Assembly (NCBI GenBank): GCA_963580455.1
Contig: OY756962.1
Span: 21,036,001 to 21,100,000, forward strand
Origin: Euonymus europaeus
Lineage: Eukaryota > Streptophyta > Magnoliopsida > Celastrales > Celastraceae
DNA length: 64,000 bases
Reading direction: 5' to 3'
Part shown: one piece after another, positions 57,650-64,000 of the stretch
Numbering within the stretch: the first letter of the stretch is position 1
Layout of the letters: each line of letters begins with the position of its first letter
Notes under the pieces: generated by a model
The model's input: only the letters and a program-made list of their open reading frames with translations
What the model was told of the DNA's origin: nothing
The model's database searches: none
Made by a program: the position numbers and the translations under genes

Positions 57650-60600
57650 TCAAGATGGTAGGATCTCTAGGGACACCGATCTTGGATCTAAGAACCTGAA
57701 ATCGAGCTCGAAGAAGCGATTTGGTAAGCAGGTCAGCAAGTTGATCTCAATATGAATTTTCTGAACACAAATAACTCCTCGATTGACGAGAGACCGAACA
57801 AAATGAAGATCCACTGTAATATGCTTCATCCGAGAGTGAAGAACAGGATTCAAGCTAAGATTAGTAGCTCCTTGATTATCACAATAGATGACTAGAGAGG
57901 GAGGAATGGAATATTGAAGCTCATGAAGCAGATGTTGAAGCCATGTAACTTCGGAAGTAGTAGTTGCAAGAGACCGATATTCAGCCTCTGTGGATGTGCG
58001 GGCAATAGCACGTTATTTTTGGGAACGCCAAGAAATAGGGGTCTGACCAAGGAAAACAATATAAGCAGATACAGAGGATCGATTGTTAGGGTTGCCAGCC
58101 CAGTCAGAATCTGTGTATGCACGAAGAGCAAGGTGACCAAGTATATTAGAGATGGTAATACCAAGATTGTAGGTGTGTTTGATGTAGCGAATAATGCGCT
58201 TGAGAAGAGACCAATGCACATCAGTTGGTTTGGTCATAAACTGAGCCAATTTGTTAACAGAAAAACTGATATTTGGCCGTGTCAAACTCAAGTATTGTAA
58301 GCTGCCAATGGTCTGTCGATACAATTTGGGATCAGCCAATGGTGTGCCATCATGGATACTAGTAGAGAAATGAGCTGGTAATGGAGTGTGAACATCCTTA
58401 GCGCCATCCATATCTGTTTTAGCAAGAATATCTCTAATGTATTTTTGCTGAGACAAAAACAAACCGTTAGAAGTAGGTGTGACTTCAATGCCTAAAAAGT
58501 AAGACAAGTCTCCCAATTCTTTGAGAGAAAATTTTGAAGCCAAAGCTTTGGTAATCCTGTGAAGCAAATAGTTATTAGAGCTAGTAAGGATGAGATCATC
58601 TACATATACAAGAATATATATCATATGAGAACCTTCGCAGAGAATGAATAATGAAGAATCAGCTTGAGAATTCTAGAAACCAAGTTTACATAAACATGAA
58701 CCAAGTGCATTGTACCACTCACGTGGGGCCCGTTTGAGGCCATAAATTAATTTGCGAAGTTTGCACAAATAGTTGGGATGGACAGGATCTTCGAAACCTC
58801 TTGGTTGCTTCATATAGATGGTTTCATGAAGAATATCATTGAGGAAGGCATTATTTATATCTAGGTGATGTAACGACCAGTGTTGAGAGACAGCAATGGA
58901 TAACACAGTGCGAATATTAGCAGGTTTGATGACTGGACTAAAGGTATTATGATAATCAAGACCTAGTCTTTGAGCATACCCTTGAGCTACGAGTCGTGCT
59001 TTATATCGAGAGATAGTACCAGAGTTATGTTTAATACAAAAAATCCATTTTGAGCCTATAGGTTTAATATTAGTAGAGGGAGGAACGAGAGTCCACGTTT
59101 GATGTTGAAGTAAAGCTGTAAATTCAGATTGCATAGCAGCTTTCCAATGAGGATTTGCAAGAGCTGATTTAACATTTTTGGGTTCAACAGTAGGAGGCAA
59201 AGGATGGAGAGTAGCCAGATGAAGTTTCTTAGGCTAAAAAATGTTGTTCATGGCTCGGGTAGTCATGGGATGTGTTCGTGTAACCTTTGAGACAGAAGAA
59301 GAGGAATGAGCATTGGGAGAGGATGGTGGGGGTGTGGGAGACAGTGTAGGAGCAGGTGTTTGCATAGGAGTATCAACTGGAACAGTAGGTTGCAATGGAG
59401 GAGCAGACGATTGGGAGAGAGAAGAAGGGACCAGGTGAGAAGAGGTTTGAAGAACCACCAGCGATGCAGGAATGGAAGAAGAGTCAGTAGGAACATGAAA
59501 GGATGGGACAGAAGTATGATATGAAGGAAATTCAGATTCCTTGAAATGAACATGACGAGACAAGTAAAGCCTATGAGTAAGAGGATCGAAACCTTTATAA
59601 GAACTTTGAGAAGTAGAATAGCCGACAAAAATGCATAGAATAGATCGAGGTTGAAGCTTATGTTGAGTATAAGGTTTGAGCCAGGGAAAGTAAGTGCAGC
59701 CAAATATTCGAAGTTTTAAATAGTTGGGTGGTTGCTTAAAGAGTAGTTCATATGGTGTACTAGGAGATTTTTTGTTCAAGGGAATGCGATTAATGAGATA
59801 AGCAGCTGTTTGAGAAGCAAAGGACCAAAAAAGATATGGAAGAGTGGCAGAGTGTAAAAGAGTACGTGTAGTTTCTATAATGTGTCCGTGTTTTCGTTCT
59901 GCTAATGCGATATGTTGAGATGTATGAGGAGGGGATTGGAACCAACTAATGCCCTCTTGAATGAAATAATTTTTGAGTGTTAAGAATTCACCCTCATTGT
60001 CACTATAGAAGGTTTTGATGGAGAAACCAAATTATTTTTCAACAAGAGTTCGAAATTGAATAAACGTAGAGTAAACATCAGACTTATGTTTGATGGGACA
60101 TAACCAGGTATACCGAGTAAAATGGTCAACAAATATGACATAAAAATTGTATCCATCAATGGAGGTCATAGGAGCTGGCCCCCATACATCACTATAAATT
60201 ACTTCAAGAGGAGTAGAGCTAGAAATAGTGGATGAGCCAAAAGGTAATCAATGACTTTTATTAAGAAGACACGAATTACATGAAGAGAAGGAAGTAGAGT
60301 TAGTTGCAGTATATGGAAGCTTAACAGAATGAAAGATAGTAGACAAGAGTTGAGAGGAAGGATGACCCAAGTGTTGATGCCATCCATGAGAGGTTGTTTT
60401 AATTCCAGGATATTGGAGGGTAGCAGCATAACAATTGACAGCAGGTTGCGCAAGATAATACATGCTATTAGTGCAACTACCCAAAGCTATTGTACGCCCC
60501 GTGGCTTGATCCTTAATCACACAATGAAAAGGATAAAACTCAATAAAGACATTATTTTGCTTAGTGAGTTCATGAATAGATAAGATATTCTTATGAATTA

Positions 60601-60727
60601 AAGGAACATAAAGAACATTATTTAAAGTAAGTGTTTGTGTTGGTGCATGTGTGCAACTGTGTGTTTCCTGTATGAGAAATAGCCAAACCTGACCTGTCAC
60701 CAATGCAGACTTCATCAGTGCCATCAT
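57650..60727 (-). pseudogene. Ty1/copia pol (integrase, RT, RNase H), multiple stops
   Basis: Read leftwards from 60727: GAG-pre-integrase (HQHLGHPSSQLL), integrase core with YSDVWGP, YSDNEGEF and ALAERKHG (the D, D, E acids), GYSTSQSSYKGFDPLTHRLY linker, TTRAMNNIF, RT beginning NPHWKAAMQSEFTALLQHQT, catalytic YVDD (about 58605), and RNase H (YTDSDWAGNPNNRSSVSAY, TSTEAEYRSL). The frame is cut by TGA near 60252, TAA near 60035, and TAG/TAA codons near 59234, 58675 and 58015. Most fit single C-to-T changes from CAA, CAG or CGA. The C-terminus decays after HIEINLL. Confidence 0.85.
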
Positions 60728-61620
60728 ACTCCGAGTGATTAGAAAGATGCTGAAGGTTGGAAGTCATTGTGTGGCTTGCTTCAGAGTCAAGCAACCACTG
60801 CTGAGTATTGTGAGGTACAATTGATGGCGCAACAGAGGGAACAAATTGAGAGGGTGGAACTGATGCTGCATAATGAGCGGATGGTGACACCTGAGCTGCA
60901 AAAGTTTTAAGCTTTCTACATTTGTTTGCAGGGTGACTAGGTTTGTCACAGAGTTGAGACACCACATGAAAGCCCCCTCGACCTCGACCACGACCATGAT
61001 TGTTATGAGATGAGCGATGTCTCTTCCAGGAGTTGGAGCGAGAATCATTCCAAGTTAAGGAACAAGAATCATTCCACTGAGAGTGATGATCTCGACCTGG
61101 GTTCTGAGAGATAGAGTGTCGTTGGTGATAATTGGCAGTGTGGATATTAGAGACTAGCGAAGCAGTAACACGAGAAATGAAGCCTTCTTGAGCAACGAGC
61201 ACATTTTTAAGCTCTTCAAAACTAAAAGAGGTCTCACGAGTACGAATGGACCCAAGAATGTCAGTATACTCCTCACTTAATCCATCAAGTATATATATAG
61301 TAAGGTCATCAGCCGACACTGGATGATTGACAAGAGCAAGTTCATCTGCAAGGTTTTTAACATCCTGCAGGTATTCAGAGATGGATTTGCTGCCTTTGAC
61401 AGTTTGACACATCTGGACAGTTGAGATTTAACCTGAATGATTCTTGATTGAGAAGTGTTGGCATATAGACTATGTATTTTGGCCCATGCAACAGCACTGG
61501 TATCCACTTCGTTCTTGACTAAATTATCTCAAACTTTCTGACGATGTCTCAAATTCATTTCCAGTGCTAGAGAAGAATTCAACATTGTTATTGAGTGCAC
61601 CCAAAAATTGCTTCATTAGG
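60618..61620 (-). pseudogene. Ty1/copia gag and protease, 5'-truncated
   Basis: The minus strand starts within gag near 61620. AVAWAKIHSLYANTSQSRII leads into KSQLSRC, then one base is lost near 61410, and SISEYLQDVKNLADELALVN (UBN2-type gag) continues for 264 codons. The Arg/Gly-rich region and zinc knuckle follow, but the first knuckle cysteine is replaced (SQLCDKPSHPANKC). The protease active site reads DSEA instead of DSGA. The start of gag, the primer-binding site and the 5' LTR are missing, so the element is truncated at about 61625. Confidence 0.8.
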
Positions 61621-61625
61621 TTCAT

Positions 61626-62355
61626 CTTTTTTCAATATAAATATTGGTGAATGAAATGATTGAATGTGCGAGATTTGAAATTTCGAATTGAGGGAAAATG
61701 AAAGAGAATGATTATGAGAATTTTGAACGGAGACCTTTACTCATGGTGAACATAGAGGAAAACATAGGAACAATAAAATGATGCAACATGCAACAACCAT
61801 ATCAAAGAGAAAGTAAAGGCATGCTCATTACAAAATCCAATAAGTGGTCATGAGCTAGACCACAGATGATGGTGTACTTAGAGATTACTCTTGGAGGAAA
61901 TTGATAAGAGACTAGAAATTCCCAAACTAATCCAGTTACTAAGCTCAAAAACTCAATGGGCGAGAAATGACCTAGCAAGTATTAGCAGTAGAGTTCTGAC
62001 TCATTTAGATAACAACAACATGAAGTTTCTTAAATTGCACACAAAATTATCCAAATATAGTCCCAACATGACCATTCTAATTTGATCAACATGAAGATTA
62101 AAAGCCAAATTCCCAATGATATATATATTTTTATGCAATGAGAAACAAGATTAACAATCTTTTAAATAATCAACATTATTCCTTCTTTTTCATTTTTTCA
62201 TTTTTTTATTATGCATATGCATGGATATGATTGTGTATGACGTGAAATTTTTCTATTTGGACTTTATGGTTTGAAAACAATATTATAAAAAACCTCCTTT
62301 TATTTGACCTTATTTCTTGAGTACAATTTCCTGAAAGAGAAACCTTTTTTTTTAA
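61626..62355. other. No recognised gene
   Basis: AT-rich spacer right of the truncated copia element. The ORF at 61891-62085 shows no domain. Confidence 0.4.
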
Positions 62356-62357
62356 GT

Positions 62358-62490
62358 CTTGCCTTACAACTTCTTTAGTCATCATCTAACGCTGAAAACT
62401 TCCTCTTCACTGCTTTGACATCCTGACTTGTAGCTTCTTTAGTCATCATCTGATCCTAAAAACTTCCCCTTTATTGCTCTGAATTTTTGA
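62358..62490. repeat. Tandem duplication, period about 67 bp
   Basis: CTTCTTTAGTCATCATCT occurs at about 62369 and 62432, each followed by AAAACTTCC and CTGC/TTGCT. Non-coding. Confidence 0.65.
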
Positions 62491-63455
62491 ATGTTCTCTT
62501 GAATGTCTGCCTCCCCACGCTTGGTACTAACTAGTCATGTTTTAAAGAATTCCCCCTCTTTTCATTCAGTCAATTTTTCACTGCATATGCATTGTCCACA
62601 CAGCTCTCCATTTGGATGTTGATAGGTGTTTGTTGATAATACTGTAGCCTAACCATAATCCGTGCCTATATGTATGAATGACAAAGTAAATGATGCAAAG
62701 GAAAAAACAAAGAACAAGAGGCAAAGAAACAAACTTAATTAGTAACGTCATCGAGTATGTAATAAGGAAGTTTAGTGGTATAATAGTATGTATATCATGG
62801 GTAAAAGTATTTATGAACAAAAAGAAAGTAATCCTAAGATCAAGAATAAAAAAATAAAAATTTGGCAGCGTAACAGTATAAAATTATATGACAGTAATTC
62901 GGGTAGAGTAACAGTATGAGAAAAATATCCTCTCAGTGTCCTAGCTTTAAACTATACGGTTGTGGTTATATTCTATAATGCGAGGTTCGGGACAAGGTGC
63001 CCCCGTAGTCCAAAAAGGTAACGAGGTTCCTCATTCAACTTTATGAGGAGTTTAGTCTGGGGGGAATGTACCTAGCACCTGCATGGGGACATGAATCTCT
63101 CGAAGGTGATAATTCATTCTCTTCTATCCAAAGTGAAGGTTGGGTAGGGGGCTATGTGTGTGTGAATATGTGGTAACAAAGTGAACGGTGTGTGCGAGAG
63201 GTTTTTCCAAATCAAAAATTTTGAATTATATTCTTGCCCGAACCTGCAAAATATCAATGAAATGCTACAAAATGAAGAAACTATCAGACCTAAAATCATA
63301 CAAAAAATATTCAAATATATCACAAAACGTATATACGCAAAAGAATTCCAACATATATACAAATAAATGAAAGAAAGAAAAAAATATATATATATATACA
63401 CACACAAAAAATCTGAAAATAAATGAGAAAAAATAGTTTAGCCCTTATTTAAGCA
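62491..63455. other. No recognised gene
   Basis: AT-rich with a (TA)n run at 63385-63402. The GC-richer part 62980-63110 resembles LTR/UTR sequence but no termini were located. Confidence 0.35.
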
Positions 63456-63459
63456 AACT

Positions 63460-63690
63460 TGGCTTGACCCTCAAAAAGTCACAGCAGAGTCACCAGTTGT
63501 TGCAATCAGAATCACAACGTGAGCGGACGCATAAAAATAACGAGTCGCCACCAATTAGTTTTAAGGTGCAATTGGACACCTATTTATAGTACCGGTCTAC
63601 CATATCAAAAAAATTGAGTTTGAAAGTCGATTGAGTGTAGGGAAGGTATTAGCATCCTACAACACTTGCTTACGCAGTTACCAAAATTAA
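63460..63690. repeat. Plant retroelement-associated repeat (GAGTCGCCACC block)
   Basis: GAGTCGCCACCAATTAGTTT, GTGCAATTGGACACC and GTAGGGAAGGTATTAGCATC form a block I recall as widespread in plant genomes and usually linked to LTR or untranslated parts of large gypsy-type elements. No coding sequence. Family not established. Confidence 0.35.
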
Positions 63691-64000
63691 ATAAGGGCTA
63701 ATATAACATTTTTGATTTTTTTAGAAATAACTCCGTCTATATACAAATAGGGAATATACAAGTTTACACAATTTTTGAATTATTTTCAAGAATTAACAAT
63801 TATTTAAAAAGACCAATTTTTTTTTTTAAAAAGGAATATCTCACTTTCAAAATTAACAATAACCCTTCGGGTTAAAGTTGTTATTTCCAAGTGGGTGGTG
63901 CGGACCATTTTTGTCTCGGGGTGGCAGCTATCCCAATTTTGAAAAAAAAGAGACAAATATGTCAAAAGAAATATTAGACCAAAAGGAAATCAAATCAAAT
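63691..64000. other. No recognised feature
   Basis: AT-rich sequence to the window edge. Possibly continuation of the preceding repeat. Confidence 0.35.

Noticed and set aside
59306..59524. Arg-rich plus-strand ORF
   Set aside because: Antisense shadow of the Ser/Pro-rich copia integrase-RT linker.

Overview
This is a stretch of an AT-rich nuclear plant genome, most likely a dicot. The evidence is the plant-specific LRR receptor-like kinase (RLK) architecture, small GT-AG introns, plant FAR1/MULE sequences, a CACTA terminus, plant L1-type LINE coding sequence with an RNase H domain, and Ty1/copia and Ty3/gypsy debris. No rRNA, tRNA, CRISPR or bacterial-type operon was seen.

The backbone is a tandem array of three closely related minus-strand LRR-RLK genes of the MIK2 (MDIS1-interacting receptor kinase 2) type. 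RLK-a (1-2139) runs off the left edge and has one in-frame nonsense codon. RLK-b (25894-29034) and RLK-c (52073-55501) are intact two-exon genes with 23 and 27 LRRs. The three share their 5' flank, including a TATA box; RLK-b and RLK-c also share their 3' flank. The flanks are cut by insertions, so the sister copies act as empty-site references.

Layout. 1-3.9 kb: RLK-a and its repeat-rich upstream. 3.88-6.33 kb: long-TIR Mutator-like element with 9-bp target duplications. 6.36-6.81 kb: hAT-like MITE. 8.4-9.05 kb: 315-bp tandem duplication. 9.03 to about 13 kb: putative Helitron carrying an importin-alpha-like fragment and a coherent unrecognised four-exon small gene. 13.0-16.7 kb: MULE-like unit with a compact FAR1 DNA-binding/zinc-knuckle ORF. 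18.2-18.9 kb: two tandem arrays. 20.1-21.0 kb: broken FAR1/MULE transposase. 22.3-24.2 kb and 32.2-34.0 kb: an inverted pair of one non-autonomous element family with degenerate telomere-like arrays, bracketing RLK-b. 24.6-24.9 kb: CACTA end. 29.56-31.35 kb: solo LTR with perfect 5-bp duplications. 34-38.2 kb: dispersed RLK-upstream repeat and a nested MITE. 38.2-41.9 kb: LINE RNase H, gypsy and copia fragments. 42.3-50.6 kb: region rich in a CAATGTAATAA motif, split by a full-length LINE (44207-50194). 55.6-57.3 kb: RLK-c upstream repeats and a MITE. 57.3-61.6 kb: decayed minus-strand copia element. 61.6-64 kb: little recognisable.

The RLKs are expected to be plasma-membrane peptide receptors. 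Everything else looks like mobile DNA that dispersed, disrupted or rearranged the array. Strongest novelty candidates are the telomere-like inverted element pair, the Helitron-borne small gene, the compact FAR1 ORF and the CAATGTAATAA-rich element. Coordinates of element ends without target duplications are approximate.
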